Source: WTFY01 sp965220895 (GTDB taxonomy: Bacteria; Pseudomonadota; Gammaproteobacteria; UBA4575). Taken from it: a stretch of 64,000 nucleotides of DNA. Position 1 is the stretch's first letter; each line of letters opens with the position of its first letter. The translations under genes were made by a program, and so were the position numbers. The stretch is taken from contig OZ244850.1 of assembly GCA_965220895.1 (NCBI GenBank), forward strand, positions 1,736,001-1,800,000, written 5' to 3'. The notes under the pieces were generated by a model. It worked only from the letters and a program-made list of their open reading frames with translations, had not been told where the DNA came from and ran no database searches. Shown here piece by piece: positions 46,970 through 55,453 of the stretch.

Positions 46970-47565
46970 TCGGGCGCCTGCGAGGCGACGTCATTGAAAA
47001 ACAGCCTCCGTACCTCCTGCTCGACGTGCAGGGCGTGGGATACGAGCTTGAAGCCCCGATGTCGACTTTCTACGAGTTGCCCGATGCGGGCGGAAGCGTC
47101 GTGCTGTATACGCACCTGCTGGTGCGCGAAGATGCCCAGACCCTGTATGCCTTCAAGCACCTGCAGGACCGTGCGCTGTTCCGGGACCTGCTGAAGGTCA
47201 ACGGCGTGGGCGCCAAGATCGCCCTGGCCATCCTTTCCGGCATGGATGTCCGGGGCTTCACCGACTGCATCCATCGTGGTGACAGTGATGCACTGATGCG
47301 CTTGCCCGGAGTGGGGCGCAGAACCGCAGAGCGCCTGATAGTCGAGATGCGCGACCGACTTCAGAAGATCAACGCGCAGCCCGACCCGGGCGGGGACAGG
47401 CGTGGTGCGGAGGGTCGCGGGAATCCAGTCCAGGATGCCGTTTCTGCACTGGTCGCGCTCGGCTACGGCCTGAAGGATGCCCGGCGCATGGTCGGTGAAC
47501 TGGATACGCAAAGCCAAAACAGCGAGGACCTGATCCGCCTGGCCCTCAAGACCTGCCTCTCCTGA
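46966..47565 (+). CDS. ruvA: Holliday junction DNA helicase subunit RuvA
   Basis: 199 residues starting MIGRLRGDVIEKQPPYLLLD. The two helix-hairpin-helix motifs include LLKVNGVGAKIALAILSG and ALMRLPGVGRRTAERLIVEM, and a C-terminal RuvB-binding domain ends the protein. RuvA clamps the four-way junction. It is coupled to ruvC by overlap and followed by ruvB after 22 bases. Confidence 0.97.
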   Translation: MIGRLRGDVIEKQPPYLLLDVQGVGYELEAPMSTFYELPDAGGSVVLYTHLLVREDAQTLYAFKHLQDRALFRDLLKVNGVGAKIALAILSGMDVRGFTDCIHRGDSDALMRLPGVGRRTAERLIVEMRDRLQKINAQPDPGGDRRGAEGRGNPVQDAVSALVALGYGLKDARRMVGELDTQSQNSEDLIRLALKTCLS

Positions 47566-47587
47566 TAACTAGAGCGATGCAGATACC

Positions 47588-48655
47588 ATGAGCGAGACAG
47601 AAGTAACCCGGCTGGTGGATACTCGTAGGGAGGAGGACGAGGCGGCGATCGAGAGCATGGTCCGCCCGCAGTACCTGGATGAGTACGTCGGGCAGGCCAA
47701 GGTACGCGAACAGATGGAGATCTTCATTGCCGCGGCCAAGCAGCGCAAGCAAGCGCTCGATCACGTGTTGATCTTCGGCCCCCCGGGACTCGGGAAAACC
47801 ACGCTGTCGCGTATCGTGGCCAACGAGATGCAGGTCAATTTGCGCCATACCTCCGGCCCGATCCTCGAAAAGCCGGGCGACCTGGCCGCCATCCTGACGA
47901 ACCTGGAGCCCAAGGACGTACTGTTCATCGACGAAATCCATCGCCTCAGCCCGGTCACCGAAGAAGTGCTGTATCCGGCGCTTGAGGACTTCCAGCTGAA
48001 TATCATGATCGGCGAAGGTCCTGCGGCCCGATCCATCAAGCTGGACCTGCCGGCGTTCACGCTGGTCGGGGCGACCACCCGGGCGGGTCTGCTGACCTCG
48101 CCCCTGCGTGACCGTTTCGGCATCGTGCAGCGGCTCGAGTTCTACAGCATGCAGGAGCTGGCCGTCATTGTGCGCCGTTCGGCGGACATCCTGAAGGTCG
48201 AGATCGACGCCGAGGGTGCCGAGCAGATCGCAAGCCGTTCGCGCGGCACCCCCAGGATTGCCAACCGCCTGCTGAGACGGGTGCGCGATTACGTGCAGGT
48301 CAAGTCCGACGGGGTGATCAACCGCGAGAACGCCAATGCGGCGCTGGACATGCTGAGCGTGGACACGCACGGGTTTGATCACATGGACCGGCTGCTGCTG
48401 CAGGCCATCATCGAGAAATTCGGCGGCGGCCCGGTCGGGATCGACAGCCTGGCGACGGCCATCGGTGAAGAGCGCGGCACGATCGAGGATGTCATCGAGC
48501 CGTACCTGATCCTGCAAGGGTTTGTCATGCGCACGCCGCGCGGGCGTATCGCCACCGAAAACGCCTACCGGCATTTCGGCCTGAAAAATCCCGAGGGCGA
48601 ATCCGCAGCCTCCGTTCAGTCGTCGCCGGACCTGTTTACGAAAACGCCAAAGTGA
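47588..48655 (+). CDS. ruvB: Holliday junction DNA helicase subunit RuvB
   Basis: 355 residues. AAA+ motifs are Walker A FGPPGLGKTTLSRIVA, Walker B DVLFIDEIHRLSP and sensor-1 region LVGATTRAGLLTSPLRDRFG. The winged-helix end has GGGPVGIDSLATAIGEERG. RuvB is the motor of branch migration. A short tail rich in Ser and Pro ends the protein. Confidence 0.98.
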   Translation: MSETEVTRLVDTRREEDEAAIESMVRPQYLDEYVGQAKVREQMEIFIAAAKQRKQALDHVLIFGPPGLGKTTLSRIVANEMQVNLRHTSGPILEKPGDLAAILTNLEPKDVLFIDEIHRLSPVTEEVLYPALEDFQLNIMIGEGPAARSIKLDLPAFTLVGATTRAGLLTSPLRDRFGIVQRLEFYSMQELAVIVRRSADILKVEIDAEGAEQIASRSRGTPRIANRLLRRVRDYVQVKSDGVINRENANAALDMLSVDTHGFDHMDRLLLQAIIEKFGGGPVGIDSLATAIGEERGTIEDVIEPYLILQGFVMRTPRGRIATENAYRHFGLKNPEGESAASVQSSPDLFTKTPK

Positions 48656-48698
48656 CCTCAATAGCATCCGCTTAAGGCCTGAATCCGGTCGTTTGCAC

Positions 48699-49112
48699 AT
48701 GAAGCCCTACCGCTGGCAAGTTCAGGTTTACTATGAGGATACGGATGCAGGAGGTGTGGTGTACTATGCCAACTACCTCAAGTTTATGGAGCGTGCGCGA
48801 ACCGAGTGGTTGCGTGTACAGGGAATCGAGCAGGACAAGCTGATGCAGGACCAGAACGTGTTGTTTGCGGTGCGCTCGGTACAGATTGAGTACAAGCGCC
48901 CGATACGGTTCAACGATTCACTGAGCGTGAGCGTCGAGCCAGTGGCCTTCAAGCCGGCCAGCCTTTCGATCCGCCAGGCCATCACGGATCAGCAGGACGG
49001 GAAACGCCTGTTTGCCAGTGCCGATGTCAACGTGGTGTGCCTGAAGGCGGACAGCTTTTCACCGCAACCCATCCCCAAGGACTTGTTTAAGGAGATCAGA
49101 AGTGGGTGTTGA
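48699..49112 (+). CDS. ybgC: Tol-Pal system-associated acyl-CoA thioesterase
   Basis: 137 residues, a hot-dog-fold thioesterase with the 4HBT motif YYEDTDAGGVVYYANYLKFM, in which the Asp is catalytic, and VRSVQIEYKRPIRFNDSLSV. YbgC hydrolyses acyl-CoAs or acyl-ACPs and heads the tol-pal cluster. ATG 48699 is used; an in-frame TTG lies two codons upstream. Its end overlaps the tolQ start by 11 bases. Confidence 0.93.
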   Translation: MKPYRWQVQVYYEDTDAGGVVYYANYLKFMERARTEWLRVQGIEQDKLMQDQNVLFAVRSVQIEYKRPIRFNDSLSVSVEPVAFKPASLSIRQAITDQQDGKRLFASADVNVVCLKADSFSPQPIPKDLFKEIRSGC

Positions 49113-49791
49113 TACCAGTATCCTGGCCTTGATCATCGAAGCGAACATCCTGGTGCAGCTGGTCATGCTTTTGCTGCTGGTCGCTTCCGTGGTTTCCTGG
49201 ACCATGATCGTCAGCAAGTGGAAAACGATCAAGGGGGCACGCAGCCAGGCGGACCAGTTCGAGGATCAGTTCTGGTCCGGTTCGAACCTTGCGACCCTGT
49301 ATGAAAACGTCAAGCAGAAAGGCGACCCGGCGGGCATGGAGCATATCTTCGCTTCCGGTTTCAGGGAGTACGTGCGCCTGCACAGGACACAGAAGGTGTC
49401 CGCGATTGCCATCACCGACACCGCCCTGCGGTCCATGAAGGTGGCCATGTCGCGCGAGGTCGAGGAACTGGAGCACTACCTGTCTTTCCTGGCCACCGTC
49501 GGGTCCACGGCTCCGTACGTCGGCCTGTTCGGGACGGTGTGGGGCATCATGAACGCCTTTCGCGCCTTGAGCGATGTGCAGCAGGCCACCCTGGCGGCGG
49601 TGGCTCCCGGAATTGCAGAAGCGCTGATCGCCACGGCCATGGGCCTGTTCGCTGCGATCCCCGCGGTGATCGCCTACAACCGCTACTCCAGTGACGTGGA
49701 GCGCCTAGTGCTTCGCTACGACAACTTCGTCGAGGAGTTCACGGCCCTGCTGCAGCGCCAGGCCATTACCAAGGACATGGAGAAATCCTGA
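49102..49791 (+). CDS. tolQ: Tol-Pal system protein TolQ
   Basis: 229 residues with three membrane helices. Signatures are VSWTMIVSKWKTIKGARSQA, STAPYVGLFGTVWGIMNAF and GIAEALIATAMGLFAAIPAV. TolQ with TolR forms the proton-driven motor of the Tol-Pal system in the inner membrane. GTG 49102 is the start, with AAGGAG at about eight bases upstream, inside ybgC. Confidence 0.97.
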   Translation: MGVDTSILALIIEANILVQLVMLLLLVASVVSWTMIVSKWKTIKGARSQADQFEDQFWSGSNLATLYENVKQKGDPAGMEHIFASGFREYVRLHRTQKVSAIAITDTALRSMKVAMSREVEELEHYLSFLATVGSTAPYVGLFGTVWGIMNAFRALSDVQQATLAAVAPGIAEALIATAMGLFAAIPAVIAYNRYSSDVERLVLRYDNFVEEFTALLQRQAITKDMEKS

Positions 49792-49807
49792 GAAGGACTG
49801 AGCGATC

Positions 49808-50254
49808 ATGGCTTCCACCGGACCCCGACGGCGCAGATACATGGCGGAGATCAATGTGGTCCCGTACGTGGACGTGACATTGGTGTTGCTCGTGATCTTC
49901 ATGATCACCGCGCCCCTGTTCCACGAAGGGGTCGAGGTCGAGCTCCCCAAGGCGCCGGCCAAGCAGCTTGAGAAAATCGAGAAGAACCAGAATCCCCTGA
50001 TCGTGTCGGTGGATCGCTTCGGGCAGATATTCGTCAACCGCTCGGACTCGCCCAAGCACCCGGTGGCCGACGACTCCTTTCGAAACCAGATCAAGGAACT
50101 GTTGTCTGATAAGCAGGATGACTTGGTCTACGTGCGGGGGGATAAAGATGTGGATTACGGGCGGGTGGTTTCCGTCATGGTGATGCTGCAGGATGCAGGG
50201 GCAGAAAACGTCGGACTGATCACGGACCCTGCTGCAGAGAAGACCGAACGCTGA
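49808..50254 (+). CDS. tolR: Tol-Pal system protein TolR
   Basis: 148 residues. A basic N-terminus precedes one membrane helix with the proton-carrying Asp22 in EINVVPYVDVTLVLLVIFMI. The periplasmic domain ends in DYGRVVSVMVMLQDAGAENV. TolR harvests the proton gradient with TolQ and contacts TolA and peptidoglycan. It lies between tolQ and tolA. Confidence 0.97.
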   Translation: MASTGPRRRRYMAEINVVPYVDVTLVLLVIFMITAPLFHEGVEVELPKAPAKQLEKIEKNQNPLIVSVDRFGQIFVNRSDSPKHPVADDSFRNQIKELLSDKQDDLVYVRGDKDVDYGRVVSVMVMLQDAGAENVGLITDPAAEKTER

Positions 50255-50260
50255 CGGGCC

Positions 50261-51100
50261 GTGAAAAAAACCGATCGCCATTTGCCGCTTTCCCTGGGGA
50301 TTGCAGTCGCGATCCATGTGGCTGCTTTGGGCTTGCTTGTCGTCGGGTACCAGGCCAGCCACAAGATTCTGCCGGTGCCCAATGTCGTGATCAGTACGGT
50401 CAAGGCCAAGGTGGTCGATGCCGAGGAACTCGATGAGATCAAGCGCCGCAGGCTTGAGGAGCTGCGGCGACAGGAACAAAAACGCAAGCAGCAACTGGCC
50501 GAGGAGAAGCGCCGCCGACAGCAGGAGGAAGAGAAGCGGCTGCGTGCAAAACGCGAGGCCGAGAAAGCGCGGCGGGCCAAGCTGGAAGCCGAGAAGGCCA
50601 AAAAGCGTGCTGCGCTAGAGAAAAAGAAGCGCGCCGAGGAAGCCCGCAAAGCCGCACGGGCAAAAAAGGAAGCAGAGGCCAGAAAGCTTGCCGAGGAGAA
50701 GCGCCGCCGACAGGAAAAAGCCGCGATCGACAAGCAGCGCCTGGCCCGGCTGGAAAAGGAAGAGGCAGAAATGCGGGCGGCAGAACTGGATGCACGCCGT
50801 GCGCAAAAGGCCCGTAAGATGAGACGCCTGATCGCACAATACCAGGATGCCATCCGCAATAAAATCGAGCGCAACTGGCGCAGGCCCATGGATTATCAGT
50901 CCAATGCCTGGTGCCGGGTGTTCGTGCGACAGGACGCGGGCGGTGCGATCAGGAATGTAGTGGTCGAGGAATGCATCGGCAGCGACGCCTTTCGCAAGTC
51001 CGTGGAAAATGCCGTCTGGAAGGCGGCCCCCTTGCCCCAGCCCCCGTCGCCGGAGTTGTTCCATCAGGAGTTGCGGTTCACGTTTGATCCGAGGGCATAG
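50261..51100 (+). CDS. tolA: Tol-Pal system protein TolA
   Basis: 279 residues. It has an N-terminal membrane helix with the S-H-L-type start (HLPLSLGIAVAIHVAALGLL), a long Lys/Glu/Arg/Ala helix at about residues 50-190 (domain II) and a small globular C-terminal domain with NWRRPMDYQSNAWCRVFVRQ. TolA transmits force from TolQR to TolB-Pal at the outer membrane. The start is GTG. The stop overlaps the tolB GTG by one base. Domain II carries an exact 24-base in-frame repeat. Confidence 0.95.
   Translation: MKKTDRHLPLSLGIAVAIHVAALGLLVVGYQASHKILPVPNVVISTVKAKVVDAEELDEIKRRRLEELRRQEQKRKQQLAEEKRRRQQEEEKRLRAKREAEKARRAKLEAEKAKKRAALEKKKRAEEARKAARAKKEAEARKLAEEKRRRQEKAAIDKQRLARLEKEEAEMRAAELDARRAQKARKMRRLIAQYQDAIRNKIERNWRRPMDYQSNAWCRVFVRQDAGGAIRNVVVEECIGSDAFRKSVENAVWKAAPLPQPPSPELFHQELRFTFDPRA
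50498..50713 (+). repeat. Exact 24-bp direct repeat inside tolA
   Basis: Copies at 50498-50521 and 50690-50713 are identical over 24 bases and 64 codons apart in the same frame, each encoding AEEKRRRQ in the coiled helix. They probably reflect internal duplication in domain II and could drive length variation by recombination. Confidence 0.8.
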
Positions 51101-52395
51101 TGAGAGGCATTTTGAAAATCTTTGCGCTGCTCGCGATGTGCTCGCTGGGGCAAAACGGCGTCGCGGTCCTGGAGATCGAGATCACGGAGGGTGTCGAGAG
51201 CGCACTGCCGATCGCCATCGCGGCATTTACCGGAGACAGCTACACCGCACCGGAAACAATTGAGGATATCGTGCGCAGCAATTTGCGCCGCAGCGGGATC
51301 TTCGACGTGCTCGAGAATCAGCACTTCCCGCAGAAGATCAACGCTACCTCGCAGCTGCATTATCCGCTCTGGCGCGAAGCCGGAGTTGAAAGCCTGCTGA
51401 CCGGAGAGGTGATCCAGATCGGTGAAAACCAGTACCGGATAGAATTCCGCCTGTTCGACCTGGTACGCCAGAAAAGGCTGTCGGGTCACGCCATCTCTTC
51501 GGTGGGCCGCGAGGACCTGCGCAAGGTCGGGCACAAGATCAGCGACATCGTCTTTGAAAGCCTGACCGGGATCCGCGGTGCGTTCAGCACGCAGATTGCC
51601 TACGTCACCACCAGCGGCAGTGCCCCGAACAAAAAATACGAGTTGCAAATTGCGGATGCCGACGGTCATAACGCCAGGACTATATTTTCGTCCAGCCAGC
51701 AACTGATGTCGCCGGCCTGGTCACCCGATGGCTCACGCCTGGCCTACGTGTCGTTTGAGAAAGGCAATTCGGCCATCTATGTCCAGGACGTGAAAGAGGG
51801 CAGGCGCTTCATGGTTTCTGCACAGTCCGGCATCAACAGCGCACCGGCCTGGTCGCCCGACGGCCGCTACCTGGCACTTACGCTGTCCATAGACGGCAGC
51901 GCAGACATCTATCTCATGGATACCCGAACCCGTCGGCTCAGGCGCCTGACCCGGGATTCGAGCATTGACACGGAAGCCTGTTGGATGCCTGACAGTAAAG
52001 CGTTATTATTCACTTCGGATCGTAGCAATGAGACCCAGGTGTACCGGGTATCCGTTCGCGGCGGCAAGCCCCGGCGTGTGACGTATGAAGGTGCGTATAA
52101 CGCTGCACCCGATGTCTCGCCGGATGGACGCCAACTCGCCTTTGTACATAACAATGGCACCGGTTTTCGTATCGCAGTCATGGATCTGGGCAGCGGAGCC
52201 ATGCGCATCCTTACCGAGGGCCATCTGGATGAAGGGCCCAGTTATGCCCCGAACGGGAAGATGATCATCTACGCGGCCTCGGAACGGGATCGCGGGGTAC
52301 TGGCTGCGGTGAGCGCGAATGGCAGGGCTCAACAAAAACTGCGCATGATCGGCGGTGACGTACGTGCACCGAACTGGTCGCCCTTTCGCAATTGA
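51100..52395 (+). CDS. tolB: Tol-Pal system protein TolB
   Basis: 431 residues. A signal peptide of about 20 residues leads to the N-terminal TolB domain (IEDIVRSNLRRSGIFDVLEN) and a six-bladed beta-propeller with repeated SPAWSPDGSRLAYVS-type motifs ending APNWSPFRN. TolB is periplasmic and shuttles between TolA and Pal. The start is GTG 51100, overlapping the tolA stop. Confidence 0.97.
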   Translation: MRGILKIFALLAMCSLGQNGVAVLEIEITEGVESALPIAIAAFTGDSYTAPETIEDIVRSNLRRSGIFDVLENQHFPQKINATSQLHYPLWREAGVESLLTGEVIQIGENQYRIEFRLFDLVRQKRLSGHAISSVGREDLRKVGHKISDIVFESLTGIRGAFSTQIAYVTTSGSAPNKKYELQIADADGHNARTIFSSSQQLMSPAWSPDGSRLAYVSFEKGNSAIYVQDVKEGRRFMVSAQSGINSAPAWSPDGRYLALTLSIDGSADIYLMDTRTRRLRRLTRDSSIDTEACWMPDSKALLFTSDRSNETQVYRVSVRGGKPRRVTYEGAYNAAPDVSPDGRQLAFVHNNGTGFRIAVMDLGSGAMRILTEGHLDEGPSYAPNGKMIIYAASERDRGVLAAVSANGRAQQKLRMIGGDVRAPNWSPFRN

Positions 52396-52425
52396 CAGCA
52401 AGGTTATACAGAGGAATACGCAATC

Positions 52426-52983
52426 ATGGTAAAGCAACGACTGCTGAATGTTCTTATGGCGGGTGTACTTGTGATGCTTGGTGCCTGTGCGACGGGCCCC
52501 ACGCAACAATTGGTTGAAAGTGCCGACGGCACGGGTCAGGCAGGCAGTGCCGCAGGCGAGGGTGGCTCGGATGCCACAGGCCTTGGCAGCGACGGCGACC
52601 TGTCCATCGATGTCCTGGATGAAGAAGGGAGAACAGAGATCGTCACGGGACCGGCTTACCGGGACAACACCATCTATTTTGATTACAACAGCAGCGAAAT
52701 CCGTGATGAGTTTCTGCCGCTGATCATCCGCATGGCCAAATCCCTGGAGGACAGCCCGGGCAAGCAGGCCCGCCTGGAAGGACACGCGGATGAACGCGGC
52801 ACCCGGGAATACAACCTTGCACTCGGGGAACGCCGCGCACAGGAAGTGCGCAATCTGGTGCTGCTGCAGGGTGTGGGAGACGGCCAGGTGGATGTCATCA
52901 GCTATGGCGAGGAGAAGCCCGCTATGCCAGGCAGTGGGGAGGCTTCCTGGGAACTCAATCGAAGGGTGGAACTGGTTTACTAG
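52426..52983 (+). CDS. pal: Peptidoglycan-associated lipoprotein Pal
   Basis: 185 residues. The signal ends in the lipobox MLGAC (Cys21); Ala at +2 fits outer-membrane sorting. A Gly/Ser/Asp-rich linker leads to an OmpA-like domain with TIYFDYNSSEIRDEF, LEGHADERGTREYNLALGER and ISYGEEKPAMPG. Pal binds peptidoglycan and is gathered by Tol at the division site. Confidence 0.97.
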   Translation: MVKQRLLNVLMAGVLVMLGACATGPTQQLVESADGTGQAGSAAGEGGSDATGLGSDGDLSIDVLDEEGRTEIVTGPAYRDNTIYFDYNSSEIRDEFLPLIIRMAKSLEDSPGKQARLEGHADERGTREYNLALGERRAQEVRNLVLLQGVGDGQVDVISYGEEKPAMPGSGEASWELNRRVELVY

Positions 52984-53015
52984 GAAAAGGCCACAGCCCA
53001 TAACCGGATACAAAG

Positions 53016-53867
53016 ATGCGTGCAGTCAGGATTTTGATGGCGAGCCTGCTGTTTTCAGCAGCCGCCACAGCGCCAGCCCAGGATGCTACCGATGCAGAGA
53101 TCAATGCGCTTTCTGCCCGGATGCAGAAGATCGAGCAGGCCCTGAACAACCAGGCCCTGCTGGACATGGCCCAGCGTGTCGCCACCTTGCAGCGTGAAGT
53201 CCGGGAACTGCGCGGCGAGAACGAGCGGCTGTTGTACGAACTGAACAGTATCAAGACCCTGCAGCGCGAACAGTACCTGGCCCTTGAGCGCCGCCTGCAA
53301 TCCGGGTCCTCCCCGACAGGCACTGCCGGGGTTGCCGGAAGCCTGGAGGGAACCGTGCCCGGCCAGCCTGGCGATAGCGCCATTCCAGGAACCCCCGGGA
53401 CCGAGGCCTCGCTGGTCGCCATTCCCTCGGAGCCCGCGGCTGAGCCACTCTCCGGGCAGGTGGTTTCTCCCGAGACAGCCAGCGAGGTGGCCGAGGATTA
53501 CAAGAATGCCTTCACCCTGCTCAAGAGCGGGAAGTACGATGATTCCATCGCTGCTTTCGAATCTTTCCTGCGCAAGCACCCGGACAGCAAGTTTGCAGCC
53601 AATGCACAGTACTGGCTGGCCGAGGCCAACTACGTCACACGGCGGTACCCGCAGGCCCTGGTCGAGTTTTCCGTCGTCGTCAGTAAATATCCGGCAAGCT
53701 CGAAGCTGGCCGATGCACGCCTGAAACTGGCTTTCACCCACTACGAACTTGGCCAGATCGAGGAGGCACGAGCCGAGCTGACCCGCCTGCGTGCGCAGTT
53801 CCCGAACTCAAGTGTCGCAAGCCTGGCGCAAAAGCGGCTTGAGAGAATGTCGCGAGAGGGCAACTGA
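53016..53867 (+). CDS. cpoB: Cell division coordinator CpoB (YbgF)
   Basis: 283 residues. After a signal peptide (ILMASLLFSAAATAPAQ) comes an N-terminal trimerising coiled coil (about residues 25-90), then a linker of about 50 residues rich in Gly, Pro and Ser with collagen-like G-x-y stretches (GTVPGQPGDSAIPGTPGTEA). TPR repeats follow (YKNAFTLLKSGKYDDSIAAF and two more). CpoB links Tol-Pal with PBP1B during constriction. It follows pal, the normal order. Confidence 0.94.
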   Translation: MRAVRILMASLLFSAAATAPAQDATDAEINALSARMQKIEQALNNQALLDMAQRVATLQREVRELRGENERLLYELNSIKTLQREQYLALERRLQSGSSPTGTAGVAGSLEGTVPGQPGDSAIPGTPGTEASLVAIPSEPAAEPLSGQVVSPETASEVAEDYKNAFTLLKSGKYDDSIAAFESFLRKHPDSKFAANAQYWLAEANYVTRRYPQALVEFSVVVSKYPASSKLADARLKLAFTHYELGQIEEARAELTRLRAQFPNSSVASLAQKRLERMSREGN

Positions 53868-53871
53868 CCCG

Positions 53872-54552
53872 GTGGCAGAGACTGTAACGCCACTGCATGC
53901 AGGGCCACAGCCACTGAGACTGCGCGTCAACGAAATTTTCTACTCGATCCAGGGCGAGTCGACCAGTACAGGCATCCCGACCACCTTCGTGCGGCTCACC
54001 GGCTGCCCGCTTCGTTGCCAGTATTGTGATACGGCCTATGCGTTTACCGAAGGCGAATGGATGGGCCTGGACCAGATCGAGGCCCGGGTTGCAGGCTTTG
54101 GCTTTAGGCATGTCACGGTGACAGGAGGCGAGCCCCTTGCACAGAAAAACTGCCTCGAGTTGCTGCGAAACCTTTGCGCGCAGGATTATGTCGTGTCCCT
54201 GGAGACCAGCGGGGCACTGGATGTCAGCCAGGTGGACCCTAGGGTCACCAAAGTCATGGACCTCAAGACACCGGCATCGGGCGAGTCCGCGAGAAACCGC
54301 TGGGAAAATATCGCTTACCTGCGCAAGCAGGACCAGGTCAAGTTTGTGCTTTGCGATCGCAAGGACTACGAGTGGGCCAAATCCATCCTGCGCGCGCACC
54401 GGCTGGAGCACCGCTGCGAGGTGCTGTTTTCTCCCGCATATGGAGACCTCGAGTTTCGCCAGCTCGCAGAATGGATACTGGAAGACCGCTTGCCGGTACG
54501 CTTCCAGTTGCAGTTGCACAAGCTGCTTTGGGGAGAAGAACGGGGTCACTGA
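53872..54552 (+). CDS. queE: 7-carboxy-7-deazaguanine synthase
   Basis: 226 residues. RVNEIFYSIQGESTSTGIPT leads into the radical-SAM motif GCPLRCQYCDTAYAF (C-x3-C-x2-C), with VTVTGGEPLAQKNC. QueE makes CDG, the second step of the queuosine/preQ0 pathway. GTG 53872 is used because it is four bases after the cpoB stop and gives a compact N-terminus; in-frame sequence upstream overlaps cpoB. queC follows after six bases. Confidence 0.95.
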   Translation: MAETVTPLHAGPQPLRLRVNEIFYSIQGESTSTGIPTTFVRLTGCPLRCQYCDTAYAFTEGEWMGLDQIEARVAGFGFRHVTVTGGEPLAQKNCLELLRNLCAQDYVVSLETSGALDVSQVDPRVTKVMDLKTPASGESARNRWENIAYLRKQDQVKFVLCDRKDYEWAKSILRAHRLEHRCEVLFSPAYGDLEFRQLAEWILEDRLPVRFQLQLHKLLWGEERGH

Positions 54553-54558
54553 CGGGCT

Positions 54559-55248
54559 TTGCAAAATTCATTGCAACAGGACCGCAAAGCCATCGTCCTT
54601 TTCTCGGGAGGACTCGACTCCACCACCACACTCGCTTGGGCACAGTCCCGGGGATATGACTGTTACGCGTTGAGCGTTCGATACGGGCAGCGTCACAGTA
54701 CGGAGCTGGAAGCGGCGGAACGAATTGCACGACAACTCAACGTCACCGAGCACCGGACCTTCGAGATCGATCTCTCCATGTTCGGAGGCTCCGCGCTGAC
54801 CGATGATGCCGTCCCGGTTCCCCGCGAGCCTACCCAGGGCATACCTGCAACCTATGTACCGGCACGAAACACGGTGTTTCTCTCCGTTGCCCTGGCCTGG
54901 GCCGAGGTCATCCATGCCCGGGATATATTCATCGGTGTCAATGCCGTGGATTATTCCGGCTATCCGGACTGCAGGCCGGAATATGTCGAGGCCTACCAGA
55001 GCATGGCGAACCTGGCGACCAAAGATGCAGTACAAGGGCATGAACTGACCATCCATGCCCCGCTGGTATCCTTGTCGAAGTCTGAGATCATCCGCCTTGG
55101 CCATGAGCTGGGTGTGGATTACTCCCTGACGGTTTCCTGTTATTCGGCAGATGCGCAGGGTCGTGCCTGCGGGAAATGCGATGCGTGCCGGTTTCGAAAA
55201 CAGGGGTTTGTCGAAGCAGGCATTGACGACCCGACGCGGTACGTCTGA
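54559..55248 (+). CDS. queC: 7-cyano-7-deazaguanine synthase
   Basis: 229 residues. The PP-loop FSGGLDSTTTLAWA is near the N-terminus and the zinc cysteines lie in CYSADAQGRACGKCDACRFR. QueC converts CDG to preQ0 using ATP and ammonia. The start is a TTG: 54559 or 54571 are both possible and no ATG precedes the PP-loop. It is the last protein gene before tRNA-Lys. Confidence 0.95.
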   Translation: MQNSLQQDRKAIVLFSGGLDSTTTLAWAQSRGYDCYALSVRYGQRHSTELEAAERIARQLNVTEHRTFEIDLSMFGGSALTDDAVPVPREPTQGIPATYVPARNTVFLSVALAWAEVIHARDIFIGVNAVDYSGYPDCRPEYVEAYQSMANLATKDAVQGHELTIHAPLVSLSKSEIIRLGHELGVDYSLTVSCYSADAQGRACGKCDACRFRKQGFVEAGIDDPTRYV

Positions 55249-55297
55249 CGGGTGGGGGCAGGCGGCAATGAACGTAGAGCCAGACCGGAATTTGATG

Positions 55298-55311
55298 TAC
55301 GATAGCGCGCC
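55298..55311 (+). promoter_or_regulatory. Possible tRNA-Lys promoter (-10 and GC-rich discriminator)
   Basis: TACGAT at 55298-55303 is followed by AGCGCGCC, a GC-rich discriminator typical of stable RNA genes, with the tRNA starting 13 bases after the -10. No good -35 is visible at 17 bases, so the call is weak. Confidence 0.3.
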
Positions 55312-55315
55312 TTGT

Positions 55316-55391
55316 GGGTCGTTAGCTCAGTTGGTAGAGCACCGGGCTTTTAACCCGATGGTCATAGGTTCGAATCCTATACGACCCACCA
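55316..55391 (+). tRNA. tRNA-Lys (anticodon TTT)
   Basis: The 76-base gene starts GGGTCGT, which pairs with ACGACCC at the 3' end. The D arm contains AGCTCAGTTGGTAGAGC, the anticodon loop is CTTTTAA and the T arm contains GGTTCGAATCC. The discriminator A and CCA are encoded. It sits directly after queC, the site of the tRNA-Lys that serves as attachment site for the PAPI-1/pKLC102 element family in Pseudomonas aeruginosa. The insertion sequence starts 11 to 15 bases after it. Confidence 0.98.
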
Positions 55392-55406
55392 TTAATTTCA
55401 GGGTCC

Positions 55407-55453
55407 GTACCGGGGACATGGTATACGTTTTATACCGGAGACATGGTTAACAC
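55407..55453 (+). repeat. Left terminal repeats of the IS element (two copies)
   Basis: GTACCGGGGACATGGTATAC at 55407-55426 and ATACCGGAGACATGGTTAAC at 55432-55451 are two copies of the same motif. The inner copy overlaps the transposase stop codon (TTA at 55447-55449 on this strand). The arrangement mirrors the right end. Confidence 0.75.

Noticed and set aside
49102..51100. tolQ-tolR-tolA as part of the unusual motor system
   Set aside because: These are ordinary Tol-Pal genes in standard order with ybgC, tolB, pal and cpoB.
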